A DNA stretch of 64,000 nt from Selaginella moellendorffii (Eukaryota; Streptophyta; Lycopodiopsida; Selaginellales; Selaginellaceae), in contig NW_003314347.1 in the NCBI RefSeq assembly GCF_000143415.4, forward strand, positions 172,875 to 236,874. The letters are read 5' to 3'. Below the pieces are notes generated by a model. That model had not been told where the DNA came from. It saw only the letters and a program-made list of their open reading frames with translations, and searched no databases. Of this stretch, positions 45,968 to 58,865 are shown piece after piece; the stretch's first letter is position 1, and each line of letters opens with the position of its first letter. A program made the position numbers and the translations under genes.

Positions 45968-46098
45968 ACTCTCACCATGATCTAGATTGGATTTGAGGCG
46001 TTCCTACTCTCGTCGGTGGTCAAAACCTTGTTGACTACCGAAAAACTCTAATAGAAGATTTGAAAGAAACCATCACTGTCTGTCAATTGGGGGTGATT

Positions 46099-46400
46099 TT
46101 ATTTATGACGCTTGTAGATTTTGGAAAGGATGAGCTTCAAGACTTGCTGCGATGGAAAACGAAACGAGAGAGAGAGATTAGAGTTAATCAATGTTTTTTC
46201 TTCACCAATTGTATGAAGAGTCATAGCTCTCAATTTCACAATCGAGGAAAAGTTTCTGCAGCACAGAGAAAAAAGACTTTTTTGTAGCCCCGTTTCTAGC
46301 CTGGACGAGACCAAGAAGCTCAAACGAGGGGCATTCACTGTCGCATTTGAATACAATCTTGTTATCCATCACAAGGAAAACACTCAAGAATGGAATAGAA
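46099..46400 (-). pseudogene. Farnesyl diphosphate synthase 3' fragment
   Basis: Corresponds to the last two exons and nearby introns of the FPS gene at 58.9-60.9 kb: KLFLDCEIESYD near 46,230-46,260 and QVLKLILSKIYKRHK ending in a stop near 46,105. The upstream exons with the active-site Asp-rich motifs are missing. It lies just beyond the intact PPR gene, in the same order as the PPR remnant and FPS gene to the right. Confidence 0.85.
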
Positions 46401-47873
46401 TCAGTAATTTTGCCATCTCAACTAGAGGATCCCCATGAAGGGAATCTTGCTAACTATCAAGGAGAATTTCTGCTTTTAAGACTGCCTGTACATTGTAAGC
46501 TCCATCTTTGATGAGTTTTTAACAAATTGATAGAGCTTAATAGCTTTGTTAAGGTCTTGAGATTGATCTTAAATTTCTACTTAAAACAAAAAAAGATCTG
46601 ATTACAGAAGTTGTTGGCAGTATCTTGCAAAATGTTATGGGTTATAGAAAAACACTATAGCTCTAGCTTAATAGTTTTTCTTTTAAAATATCCAACACTC
46701 CTTTTGTTTGTTTCATTTTTGGTTTGCTTAAGCAAACCTGTAGGAGGACTGAGATGGTAATGAATATATTTAAAATATGCTTGGATATTCTATCATCCAA
46801 TGGTGGTTATTCATTTAGATTAATTTCATATTTATAATTTATAAACATGTTTATAATTTATAAACTTTTCTAACCACTTTATATCATCATGAGCATACAT
46901 GGTTTTTGGAGCATGAGCCAAAGAAACTGTGTAATGTATAGTGCATTGGTTAAGCTCTATGTCCATAATGGCAATTGCAAGGGGGCTCTCAAAGTTCCAC
47001 TGCCAAGGCCCTCAATCCAGGATCTGCCATAAAGCAGAGAATCTGGAGCCAAGACTGGATGGATGAAGTAGCCAGTGACCCACATGAAGGGAAGAATGAA
47101 AAATAGGAGAAGCGCTCATAGAGGCCTCCCAGCCTCAATTGTTACAAGCATGAAGCATTGAAACCAGCTCAGGGATTTGAGTAGTGCCCCCTCGAGATCA
47201 ATCATGATGCTATCGTCATTCCCGGCCGCTGCATTGTCCACTGGCTCCAATGGATTGCTCTTGTCCCTGGGAAGCATCAAGAAAATCATATTTGGACTAG
47301 TGAATTGATTGAGAATTGGCTGTTTGAGCTGAGAGCCACAATCCAGGATCAGAAACCCACTATGGTGGTATTGATTGATTGCCCAGAATCAATCAATCAA
47401 TCAACTTGGAATGCATCTATGGATGGAGCTTAGATCTTCCTCTGTATGGCTCCCTATTATGTGAGTGGGCAGTGGGTAGAAAACAAAGATTAGTGGAGGA
47501 CAATCTTTCTATTCCTATTCATTCCTCTTTTCTAAAGCGACTGATGGAGGGAGATTGTAGCAGCTGAGGAGCACAATCAGGCTGCTTCTAGCTTCAGCTT
47601 GGTCGATGATGAGAAGTATTTGGCAAGGATGTTTACAAATGAGGAGAGTCAGTGCACGAAAAGGTTGAAAAGGTTCAAAAGGTTTGTCACCTGCCGAATT
47701 GGTTTATTGTCTACCGTAACCCTAAGTTTGGCAAGTTGATGGATTTTAATTTTTAGCTCAAAGTTTTATTCTTTTATGTTTTCGATTCTTCAAAGTGAAG
47801 TCTAGTTATTTTTGGATCTTTTTACTAGTATAAATTAACTAGAGGTAATTCTGTTTAATCAATCACATAGATA
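46401..47873. other. AT-rich spacer
   Basis: No gene recognised. A short TTGATTGATTG / CAATCAATCAATCAA inverted motif sits at about 47,372-47,402. A frame at 47,379-47,567 has no family signal. Confidence 0.35.
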
Positions 47874-49228
47874 TGTCAGATTTGGATTGTGCTATGGATA
47901 TTGTTCAGTCGTCACCAACTAAGGATTTGTCTACAGAATCAAATTCTTATGAAGGTTTGGTTTTTCTCTTTATTCCTTAGTATTTCTTGATTTATTTCTC
48001 TTAGGTATGGAACTTATAAAGTTCATCTTACAAAGAACACTCTGCGAAGTGCAAAATACTTAACTTATATAATGGATTATACAGATATGCATGGCTTGCA
48101 AACTTTAACTGTATATGGTGATTCATCCATGTGTGCACGATTATATAATAAATTTATGGTTGGTAAATGTTTCTCACTTATAAGGTTTGTAATTTTTTTT
48201 AAAAAAAATTAACAAGATTATAATTCTCTCACTACAGATGGGTTGAACGACAGAAAAACCCAGTTTACCACCATGGAACTTCAGAAAAAGTTCTTTATAT
48301 TACAGATTCTTCTATCATTCAAATTATAGATGATTTTGATGTTAAATTAAGATTATAGCCAACTAGAGGAGCTTCTATATCATCTTTAATGGCTACTAGA
48401 GTTTATCCACAAGCTATACATGCTGTTATAATCAACACTAGTGTTTTTCCTAAAATAAAGATTGCTTCTTCTGATAATTCTTTGGACGTAACTATGGTAA
48501 TGTTTTTTCCTATTTAATTTTCTATTTCTAAGATATTTTCACAGCTCTATATGCATCTGGAGCATGAAGAGCAATATCATCATATTGTAGTAGATTTATA
48601 TGCTGGATATATGTCAAAGCTTTTATTTTTTTATATTATGAAAAGCATGAGTGCATCAGGTGATTTAGCAACACTTGGAAGTACTTTATTTTTGCCACTA
48701 GTTGATTCAAATGAAATTTAGAGGCTCAATGAAGTTTATAAAACACACCGTGGTCTCACTTCTAAAGACAAAGTAATGTAAATTGTTTACATCTACTTTC
48801 AACTCTAACTTCCAATTATACAGATTAGTGGATATTTCATCCTTGACAACCAATAGAGTCTCACTCAAGCTAAAAGTTTTTGTTCATTTTGCTCTTTCAC
48901 AATGTTAGAGCAGAGAGAAGATGGTTTTGTTGTTTGCGCAAAGTGTAAAGGGTGTTCCATCCCTCGTAAATCAGCTACAATAACTGGTTCTATTATATCA
49001 AATGACATGATGGAATATAGAGTTACAGTGCGTGATAAAATGGTGGATAAAATTTATAATTTGGATGAAGGGTCTATGGTCAAGTTTGCTATGGAGTCCC
49101 CAGAAAAGATTGCTATTTATCTATCTTCAAAACCAACAGGATTCTTTCTATTGAATGAGGCAAATATTATTGTCCATTTTGAGACACCAAACAATTCAGC
49201 CATGGAAATTGCCAACAATCAGAAATAG
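47874..49228 (+). pseudogene. RPA1-like single-strand DNA-binding protein, decayed
   Basis: Exon-like pieces with short introns: MSDLDCAMDIVQSSPTKDLS (47,874), YGTYKVHLTKNTLRSAKYLT (about 48,007), WVERQKNPVYHHGTSEKVLY (about 48,240), VTMVMFF... and finally a zinc-ribbon OB fold: SFCSFC ... FVVCAKCKGC, then SIISNDMMEYRVTVRDKMVD (48,870-49,228). The Cys spacing and following beta-rich stretch resemble the C-terminal domain of the large RPA subunit. Stops in frame (TAG at about 48,356 and 48,855) suggest decay. Helitrons of plants often carry RPA-like genes, and this one lies 1.6 kb upstream of a Helitron and shares its AT-rich composition. Confidence 0.5.
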
Positions 49229-50861
49229 ATACAATTGTCTCTTGTCTATTTTTCAATTGCTTTCTTTATAATACAAATATCTATTCATGAAATCTTGCAA
49301 TGCTTCTCTTAACAATTTCTAGATTTCAAAGCACACAAACTAGAAATCCCATGGCAATGACTCACAAGATTGCTGCTGATTGCATTGCACAATCAATTAG
49401 AGAACTAATATGCGAGAAACATAAGCTGCCTCTAAAAGCCCCTCTCAGGTAATCTACCACGTTAACATTGCACACCTAACACTGGAATCTAGGAAAATGA
49501 TCATTGTGCATCTGGCTAGGGAGTTCCTTAAGGGCTTTAGAGAAGCTAGGTGAAGAATGTGGTATATTGCTTTCTATACTAGATGCTAAACCCCATCTTG
49601 TAGTAAATGTGCAAGAAAATGAACATGAAAGAGCTTGAGCCACAAACAATTCCAAATTTCAGCTTTGTTGTTGATTTGTTTGACCTAGATGTTTGAAGCC
49701 GTGTACGACATTGACATGGTTACTAAAAGTTCTTGTATCTTTGACATCTCTTTGTCACAGAGCTTGCAGATTGCTAAACTAAAGCTCTTGCTTCTGAATG
49801 ACCGTGCTCTTATTGGATCCTATTGGATAACTTACAAAAGGGAAGGCACACATACATCAAAGGTTTGTTTTGGTTCTTGGCCCTGGATATCCATCTCTAA
49901 CAATGTTGATTTCTCCTTCACCCTATAGTAGCTCAAAAGAAATCATTTCAAGTAGAACCTGCATCAAGGTATATAAAAAAAATTTCTTAACAAGAAAGAA
50001 AGTTATAAACTACTTTAAGCCATCTTTGAGTCCATTGACTTTTCAGGGACTTGTCATTGGAAGTGTGAGGGTTTTCCACAGCCAACCTTGTAAATTGAAA
50101 ACATCATGCTAGATACCAGTCTCCATAGTGAGAACAATGTTACTTGTTTGTGGAATCATCTTGCCTAGTCGAAGATATCTCACTTGACATTTTGAATAAC
50201 TTTCTTTGGACTTGATTACCTCATCCAAGGCTGTCACTGTTAGTAGAGCCTGAAGATGCTCTACTGACAGTGAGAAAAAGAAATCATTTCAAGTAGAACC
50301 TACATCAAGGTATATAAAAAAAATGTCCTAACGAGAAAGAAAGTTACAAATTACTTCAAACCATCTTTGAGTCCATCAACTTTTCAGGGACTTGTCATTG
50401 GACGTGTGAGGGTTTTCCACAGCTAACCCTCGCACGTCCAATCAAAATCATTTCACATGGATTCTTGGGCAAGACCCAAGAATCCATGCAAGGTAGTGGC
50501 ATTAAACCCAAAAGAGATCTAGAAACAATACAATTGAGCAGGTAGTCAATTACCTAAGAATGTGTGAGTCTGGTATTTGTGCTCACGTTTCTCTCATAAG
50601 CCCATTTTAGGCCAATTTAAATAAAGACTTAATATAGCTTTAGGGCATAAATGGCTTTCAACGGAATAACATTGAGAAGTAAGTAAAATGTCTTTGATTG
50701 TTTCTACTAGTCTAGAATCAATTATCAACCTTCACAAAGCTGTTGATTGAAAGATAGAGAATTAATACTTGTTGAAAGTAGGTTAAAAATAATCCATTCG
50801 GTTTGATTGTTTTATCTCTTTAAACAATCTTGATCAGCTAAACAATCATAGAAAAAACTAA
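49229..50861. other. Spacer with a direct repeat and three hairpins
   Basis: No gene recognised; short exon-like stretches (49,353-49,448; 49,690-49,860) have no clear family. A 150-bp block at 49,935-50,087 is repeated at 50,276-50,428. Three stem-loops follow each other: 50,235-50,272 (15-bp stem, one mismatch), 50,400-50,439 (15-bp stem, one mismatch) and 50,456-50,488 (14-bp perfect stem, 5-nt loop). Confidence 0.6.
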
Positions 50862-53800
50862 TCTGGATACACCCACCTATCCGGTGGGTGTAAGGACATC
50901 AAGGGCAATAAAGGTATTTAAGTATAAAGGGCAAAATTATGACAAAGAGAAAATTTGAATGGACAGAACTTCTAGATGCAAAATTGTTATCAATTCAAGG
51001 ATCTACAAATAAAAAATCAAAAGAACTAAAATTCAACCATAATATTGATTTAACTGAGCAACAAATTGTTTCTAGATACTATTATTTATCAAGAAAGAAT
51101 AAAAATGAGCAAATAAAAACTATTAATATATCCAATGAAAAACATGAAGAACGTACTTTACAAAACCAAAAAAAAAAAAAAAAATACAACAGAAGAAGAC
51201 AAAATACTTATAGAAACTTGGAACTCACAAAAACAAAAAAATGAAAAAATAAATATTTTTCGACAAAGAACAAAGAGTACTATATCAGATGAAAAACTTA
51301 AAAGAAGAGTATATTATATTAGAAGCAAAGAAAAAAAACAATAAAAGAGAAATAACAACAAGAAATTGAATATGACATAAACAATCCAAAAAGTATGAAA
51401 GCACTACAAATGTATAATAAAGCTATACAGAATATACCGATACATCCATGTAAAATATGTAAAAGACTTTGGTTTAAATATAATAAAAAACAAGAATATG
51501 CATGCAATCAATGCATGACAAATAAAGAAAAATATTAAAGTCCAGAAAAAATAAGAATGAATCAAATTGATCAATATAGAGAACAACTAAATGATATTGA
51601 AGAGAAAATGATAGCTCTACGTATTTTATTTGCAAATATAACAATACCAAATCAGCCTCAATATCAGCAGCGTATAAAAGGAGGAAAAATAAATGTCCTA
51701 ACTAATATTAAACCAATAATAAATAAACTACCAAAAACATTTGAAGAAACACAAACAATAACAATTCAGCTGAAATGAAGATTAACTGATAAATATTATT
51801 ATAAATATGGAATAGCCAGACCACATTATATTTATAATAGTATAAAACAATTACAAGAAACAGAACTATATAAGAAAAATAAAAATTAATATAGATGAAA
51901 ATTGGTTTCAACAAGCACAAAATTTAGACAATATAGATAATAATGCATAAATAATATTAGAAAACGAATTACAACAAGAATTAAATGAAGATGATGAAAG
52001 TGTAAATCTTATAGAAAACCCTGATAATGAGATATTACCAACAGATACTATGGTAATTAGCTTCTTAGATGCAAATCAAATAGATAATTTTACAGATAAA
52101 GTTTTAGTTATAGCACTTGGTCAAGGACAACACCCATTAGGATTATTTGTAGATGAAAATGCTGAAGAAATGGCATATCCAAAACTATTTGGTGGAAAAC
52201 CAAGACCATTAGACATAAAAAGTAAATTTACATATCAAGAAATAATCCAATGGGAATTAATGAATGAGAATAGAAATTTATACGACATATTGAACATATA
52301 TTTACAGCAGCAGTAAAAACTGAAATCAAATTTGTTAATCAAAATGCAAGTTTTGGATTAAGAAAATTTACTTATGAAGGAAGAAAAATCACATCAAAAT
52401 ATGTGCTTGTAAATGGAAATATGGATAAAATATTAAAGTCAAACATAGGTTTTAGAGATTTAAAAAATCTAAGAATATCACCAAATAATTTAGAAGCACT
52501 AAAAAAATATGCATTTGGCATGATAAGATAATTAGGACCACCAGCACTATTCTTATCTCTTAGTTGCTCAGAAAGACATTGGGAACCATTAAAAAATGCT
52601 TTAAAACATTTAAATACAGATATATTACAAAAAGAAGACATAGAAAATTTAAATGAAAAAAAGAAAATATATAAAATACTAAGAGCTGATCCAATCACCA
52701 CAATACGATATTATGCGCATAAAACATCAGCATTTAGAAAATTATTAATGTCCAATTATCATATATTTGGAAGGGAAGTAAAAGACTATGTATTTGTAAC
52801 ACAATTTCAACAACGTGGCACACCACATGAACATGCACTAATATGGTTAGAAAATCCACCACAAATATTAGAATAAATAAAAGAATATGCTAATGAAAAT
52901 ATATGTACTGATTCAGAGAAACTACCAGATAATATAAAAGATGTTCAAACTCATAAACATAGAAAAATATGTATGAAATATAAAAATATAAATTGTAGAT
53001 TTAATTACCCAATTCCTCTAATGCCATAAAAGACATTACAAAACATGAAAATGATTCATATACAATAATTTACAAAAAATAAAAACAATACTAGAAGATA
53101 AAACTATAGATCTAAAAAATTTAGAGTTTGATGAATATTTAAAAATAATAGGAATAACATATGAGCACTATAAAGCTACAATAAGATTGACAATAACAAA
53201 TACAAAAAATTTTTATAAATGAAAACCAAAACACATAAACACAAATACTTTTAATAACAAATTATCAAATCTGTGGCAATCAAATAAAGATATACAAATT
53301 ATTCTTGATCCATATGCAGCAGCATCATATTGTTTATCATACATTGCATGTATTGAAATAGAAATAACAAAGACATTGTCAACTGTATTTAAAAAATGCC
53401 AAAAAGAAAGAAGAGATGCATTTAATAGAGTTTGGTTATTAGGAAATAGCTTCATACGTGGTAGGGAAATGCCAATTCAACAAACACTTTTTTTAATATT
53501 GTCAACCCCATTTCACCATATGTCTAGAACTGTAAAGTTCATTGATACTAAACCATAAGAACAACGAACAAAACGTTTAAAAATGAAACAAAACCTTGCA
53601 AAAATGCAAGAAGACGAAATAGACATAGCAATACCTGGATTAATTGAAAAGTACATGCAAAGACCAGAAGAATTAGAAGATTTAACATTAGAAGAGATAA
53701 CAACTGAATATATAATTGAAAAAGAAGTAACAACAGGAAAACATATATATAAAAAAAATAGATATATAAACTTTAGTAAAGAAAAAGATCCAGAAAAGTG

Positions 53801-56391
53801 GGCATTTGAAAGATTAATCTTACATAAAAAATTTAGAAAAAGAAGAAGATCTTAAAGAAATGTACAAAACATATATGAATGCATATGAAGCAAATATGGA
53901 ACAAATAAATGAAAAACAACATCAATACATATATAAAAAAGTAACAAATGAGAGTGAATTTAATTGAGAGAATAAAGAACAAGAAGCAAATAAAATTATT
54001 AAAAGAACAAGCACAGTATATACAACAAATAAACACAAACCAAACAGATGAATTTGATATAGGGAAAGATTTATTAAAATTGAAAATTAACAAAAACTTA
54101 AATTTAAATATAAAAGTTAAAATTTTAACAAATACAACAATTATAATACAAGATGAATACCTTATGGAAACTAGTAAATATCACCAATTATTAAGAACTT
54201 TTAATAAAAAGCAAAGAATAATACATGATGACTTCATATTGAAAAAAATAAAACAACCTAACTGCTTATTTTCAACAGGAGGAGCAGGAACTGGAAAATC
54301 AATGCTTTTAAATACACTTATAGAAACACTCAAATGATATTATAAAACAAACCAAGATATAAATAATGAACCAGGACAAACAATATTAATAACAACACTT
54401 ATAGGAAAAGCAGCTTGTAATATAAATGGTTTAACAATACATTCAGCTTTTGCATTTCGACCAGAAGCATCAAAACAACGTCAAACAATATTAACAAATG
54501 ACACATTAGATAAATATAAAAGAAAGTTTTCAACAATAAAATGTTTAGTAATAGATGAAATATCAATGGTAAGTATAGAAATGCTACAAGATATAAATAG
54601 AAGATGTGAAAGCTTCAAAACAACATATGGAATAGACTTTGGTGGGATGGATTGTATATTTACAAGTGATTTCTATCAATTAAATCTTACATTTGAGGCA
54701 CCAATTTATTCAACAAAAACATATAGACCTGAAAATGATGTCTCCATACACCACCCATGGAAAAATAATTTTAAAATCTATGAACTTACTGAAATAATGA
54801 GGCAAAAAGATGATATAATCTTTATAAAAGCTTTAAATAAAATACAAATAGGAGAACAAACAGATAAAGAGCTAGAATATAGAAATAAACAAGTCACCAC
54901 AGATACATATAACACAGAATACTATTCTAAATTTGCAACTAATGAACAAGTAAGAGAACATAATGAAAAAATAATACAACACATACAAGGTAAAGATATA
55001 ATTATAAAAGCACAAGACAAACATGGAAATTCCTGTCCTACACATTTCACGCTGCCAGATGACACAAGAAAAACACAAGGACTACATAAAATATTACATT
55101 TGAAAAAGAAAATGGCAATTGAAATAACACAAAATATAGCAACAGAAGATGGACTAGTAAATGGAGCAAATGGAGTATTACAAGATGTAACCCATATTGA
55201 AGAAGAACAAATAATGTGGATAGAATTCCCAAATATAAAAACAGATGAAAAAACAAGAGCTAAAGAAAATATAACAATAAAGCAAAATAATGGAAAAAAC
55301 TGGACACCAATAAAAAAAATAACAAGAACAATAAATATTACTAAAAATAAAAACTATGTTATAAGTAGAACCCAATTTCCAATACAACCATGTGCAGGAA
55401 GAACAATACATAGAGCACAAGGATCAACAGTTATGCAATTAGAATATAACCCATATAAAACAAAATATCCAGGATAAGCATATACCGCATTATCAAGAGC
55501 ACAAACACTAAAAGGGATACATTTATATAGACCAATTGAACATAAACATATTAAAATCAATAAAGATGCAGCTAAAGAAATAATAAGAATGACAACAGAA
55601 GCACCATAGCAAATTGATTTAATAAATTTACAAGAAGAAAAAAAAGCTAACCAAACAATTATACAAGTTCTAAATACAAGATCTATTACTGCACATCAAG
55701 AAGATATAAAGAGTGATTCACAATTATTAACATCAGATATAATATGTATGCAAGAAGTAAGAACACAAAAACATGAGGATTTATATTTTAATAAATATAA
55801 ATCATATATACATGAACAACCCCCACATATAGCAATATTGCATACAAATGACTACAAATCAGAAATAGTAGAACATTTAAAAACAGAAACAATGGCAATG
55901 TCATATGTATCACTAAAAAAAAATAAAAAGCAATTACAGATAATAAATTTACATAGAAAACCTGGAACAAATATACATATATTCATAAAACAACTACAAA
56001 AATATATACAGAAAAAAGATAATAAAAAACCAGTAATAATTACAGGAGATTTTAATATTGACTACCAAATAGAAGAAGTAAAACCACTTCAAACAATAAT
56101 GGAGAAAGAAGGATATATACAAATAATAAAACACAATACACGTAATAATAAATTAATAGATCATATATGGATAAAAGATATAATATATACAAAAGCAGGA
56201 ATAGCACCTGCATATTGGACAGATCATAGCAAATTATATATCATAATAAAAAATATTTAAAAACAAAAGCAAACCAAGCGTTGCTACAATGCAATGCGCA
56301 GCAATTTATTAGCACTAGAGCAAGATATATAAACATTGTAATAAAGCAAACTAAATGTTGCTACTAAATGTAGCAAATTATTTATTACTAG
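50862..56391 (+). mobile_element. Helitron, near full length but decayed
   Basis: About 5.5 kb, clearly more AT-rich than its flanks. The proposed left end reads A|TCTGGATACACCCACC and includes a perfect 9-bp hairpin ACACCCACC/GGTGGGTGT. The proposed right end has a 7-bp hairpin TTGCTAC-taaat-GTAGCAA (56,358-56,376), then 11 nt, then CTAG (56,388-56,391). That layout fits classic Helitrons (5' TC, 3' hairpin then CTRR), though the base after CTAG is A and not the expected T. Between the ends lies a Rep/helicase/endonuclease reading frame. Confidence 0.7.
50939..56260 (+). pseudogene. Helitron RepHel protein with C-terminal endonuclease domain
   Basis: A broken frame about 1,770 codons long. 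N-terminal part: zinc-binding CKICKRLWFKY ... CNQC (51,455-51,510); VIALGQGQHPLGLFVDENAE (52,090); Helitron-like N domain (GPPALFLSLSCSERHW, 52,530); HUH Rep motif FQQRGTPHEHALIWLENPP (52,806-52,860); CRFNYPIPL; SRTVKFIDTKP. Helicase of the Pif1 type: Walker A GGAGTGKSML (54,282), Walker B CLVIDEISMVS (54,545), FTSDFYQLN (54,660), GRTIHRAQGST and AYTALSRAQTLKG (55,400-55,515). It continues in the same frame into an exonuclease-endonuclease-phosphatase domain: IICMQEVRT, VIITGDFNIDY, LIDHIWI, YWTDHSKLYI (55,735-56,245). Stops at 54,340 (TGA), 55,475 (TAA) and 55,607 (TAG), plus frameshifts in the first half, make this copy inactive. Confidence 0.88.
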
Positions 56392-57700
56392 ATGTTACAT
56401 TTCTTTTCCATATGCGCTAAATTATCTTTCTCTATCCAGGATTCTAATACTGTTTACAAGTGCCCGACCGTTGGGTTTAAATGTGCTATATTAAATTGTG
56501 TTACAAACCTAGTTGATAAATTTAATACATCAACCCAACATTTAGCATCAGTTCCTGAATTTTCATGTGATACTATTTTCTGAAAGACAATAACCTCTTA
56601 TGTAAAATTCATTTATATTACACTTTTCAAAGTCAAATGTGATTATTGTACTCTCTTCATTTTATGGAGTCACTATTACTTATAATTTAAATAATAAAAA
56701 GCATAATGCAACAGTACCTACTAAGTGACCTGCTAAGTGAACCACAAATGGTTTTAATTGTTATTTTATAATAACACTAATCAATAATAAGTTAGATTTT
56801 TAAAAATTTAAAAATAAACTTACCAGATCATTCTGATTTTTTAACACAATAAATAAGATATAAATTTAGAAGATTATAGTTTTCATTATAAATATTTCTA
56901 GCATTTCTTAATTATCTTTTATAGAAAATACTTTTTAAAGTTATTACATTGAATTTGTCATCACTATAATTTTATTTGCAAAACATATAGTTCATCCAAA
57001 TTCAAAAAGAACTTCTTTTCAAACTTAAAAAAATATTTACTATTGAAACTTTAATAAATATTAATAAAAACATCATTAAATATTTTTCATGTGAAGTACA
57101 TAATAAAGATGTATGACTGTGACTATAATTTGTTTTGATTTTATTTTCTTCCTAGCATTCAAATGGTAAACCAGTGGTAAGCGAGATGGTTGCAGTGTTG
57201 AAGCAAGAAATTGTTCGTGCCTTTCGTTGAGAACTTAGACCTGATGTCCTCCAGAGACACTAGTTGCATGCTGCCGTAAGTCTGGACGAGATCTCGAGTG
57301 ACGCTTGAATAAGGTGCATCCTGCCTCTAGTATGTACTTTCTCAAGCGCTCCATCATTGCGAGCTGGAGCTGGTGTGATGTCACAAGACCCTGTCACAGA
57401 CCATGTTGGGGAGAAAAAATACTCTCCCTTGAAGATCGATCGTTGCCCTTCATTTCACGATGGTTAAACGTACGTGTTTTTAATGATGAAACCAACTCAA
57501 TATGGCATGAATAGCCACATGGATTTTGCAACCATTAAAAAATGGTTGGCTGGCATGTGTTTCCGAGAACACGTCATGGGAAAAAAAGATCATGGTCTGG
57601 AATATTCACAAGATGCCAAGTCAGTCAGGGCTCTAGACCCTTGCGCTTCTGTTTCTTTCCTTGGCGAGAACTAAATGGCTAACTCGCTGCGGTGTGTGGT
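56392..57700. other. AT-rich spacer right of the Helitron
   Basis: No gene recognised. Composition changes from about 75% AT to near 50% at about 57,150, which marks the return to duplicated host DNA. Confidence 0.4.
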
Positions 57701-57714
57701 GTGTGCATGTGCTT

Positions 57715-58475
57715 TTAGCATAATTCCTTGCATACACATCTAACATGGCAGTACACGTCACCATGTCCGTCTCAGGCATGCCGTCAAACATTTTCTTTGC
57801 TTCCTCCAAATGCCCGTGCTGGGCATACACGACCAGCATGGACGTCCACGACAGCAAATCCCTCTCCGGCATGGCGCTAAAAACCGACGTGGCATTTTCC
57901 AGCTCACCATTCCATGCCAACGCTGAATCGTGTCCACGTCCCTCTCCTCAAACTGGAAACATAGCTTCATCGCCTAGTGCCAAAATGCCCATTTCGGGCA
58001 TATGCTTCGAGTAGCGCGTCGTTGAGAGCTAAGAGGTCGTGAATAGGTATGGAATCAAACACCACTGCCTTGGCCTCTCGCATATATCAACTCTTGGCAA
58101 GGGCGACGCAATCTTCCACGATATCACATTTCTCTGCGGCATCTCATCGATCATCGCTTTGGCCTGGGCGAGATCGCAGTTTGGGTAGAGGGAGAGCATC
58201 AAAGTTCCACGAGACGAGGCACTTCCCGGGCATCCGATCAAAGAGCTCCTTCGAATCCTCCATGCCAGACGAATGCCGCCAGCGCATGCTGGGCATCTAG
58301 ATCGCGTGCGCGAGCTGTTTGACACCGCGATGTCATCGGCCATGCGCCTGGTGCGCATGGAATCGAAGATCTTGGCCGCGTCGAGGAGGCGATTGGCACG
58401 GAAGTAGGCAGTGAGCGAGATCCAGGTAGGAATCGTGGCGTGGAATCGAGATTCGCGAGTGTTGCAAGATTGAAT
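57715..58475 (-). pseudogene. Partial, broken copy of the PPR gene
   Basis: Matches several repeats of the intact gene at 43.8-45.97 kb almost exactly at its left end (DLLSWTSMLVVYAQHGHLEE, 57,760-57,850), then with frameshifts and deletions up to an N-terminal remnant (CHRLIQSCNT, 58,460). The C-terminal half is absent. It precedes the FPS gene just as the intact PPR gene precedes the FPS fragment. Confidence 0.85.
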
Positions 58476-58521
58476 GAGTCTGTGGCACAATTTGACTATC
58501 TTTATTTACAGTTTGACTTTT

Positions 58522-58734
58522 TCAACGAGTTTTTGACCACCTACGAGAGTCTACTTTGATGATCTCTTCTGTGATCTTGGATGATGATTTGAGGAACTGC
58601 GCATAATCTTCATACATATCGGAATTTGAATCGTAATCACAATTGGCATCAAAGCTCTCGATCGTCGCCATTAGTCTTTGGATCGCTTCTTTGCATTTAG
58701 AGAATTTGTCATCGTCCATTTGAAGAGAAGACAT
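58522..58734 (-). CDS. Hypothetical 70-residue protein
   Basis: From ATG at 58,734: MSSLQMDDDKFSKCKEAIQR, continuing acidic and helical to KVDSRRWSKTR. No family recognised. It lies 130 bp beyond the FPS stop codon on the same strand. It may be a small gene or chance frame; there is no second copy in the duplicate block at 46.0 kb, where sequence is missing. Confidence 0.3.
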   Translation of the reverse strand: MSSLQMDDDKFSKCKEAIQRLMATIESFDANCDYDSNSDMYEDYAQFLKSSSKITEEIIKVDSRRWSKTR

Positions 58735-58865
58735 CGCCAACCCTAGCCAAGAACCCTAAAACAAGAGATATATAGAGTTCACGTCCCTTTTCGTGGAACA
58801 CAACCAACGGCTGGGATTAAAAGCTTTGGGAAAAAAGGTTTTGTCATCACTGTCTGGGGGCGATT

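Noticed and set aside
44331-45985. Plus-strand frames of 60-116 codons opposite the PPR gene
   Set aside because: Antisense shadows of a strongly repetitive coding sequence.
50939-56260. An alternative genetic code with TAA/TAG as glutamine in the Helitron
   Set aside because: CAA and CAG codons are common in the same frame, TGA stops also occur and there are frameshifts, so ordinary decay explains the stops.
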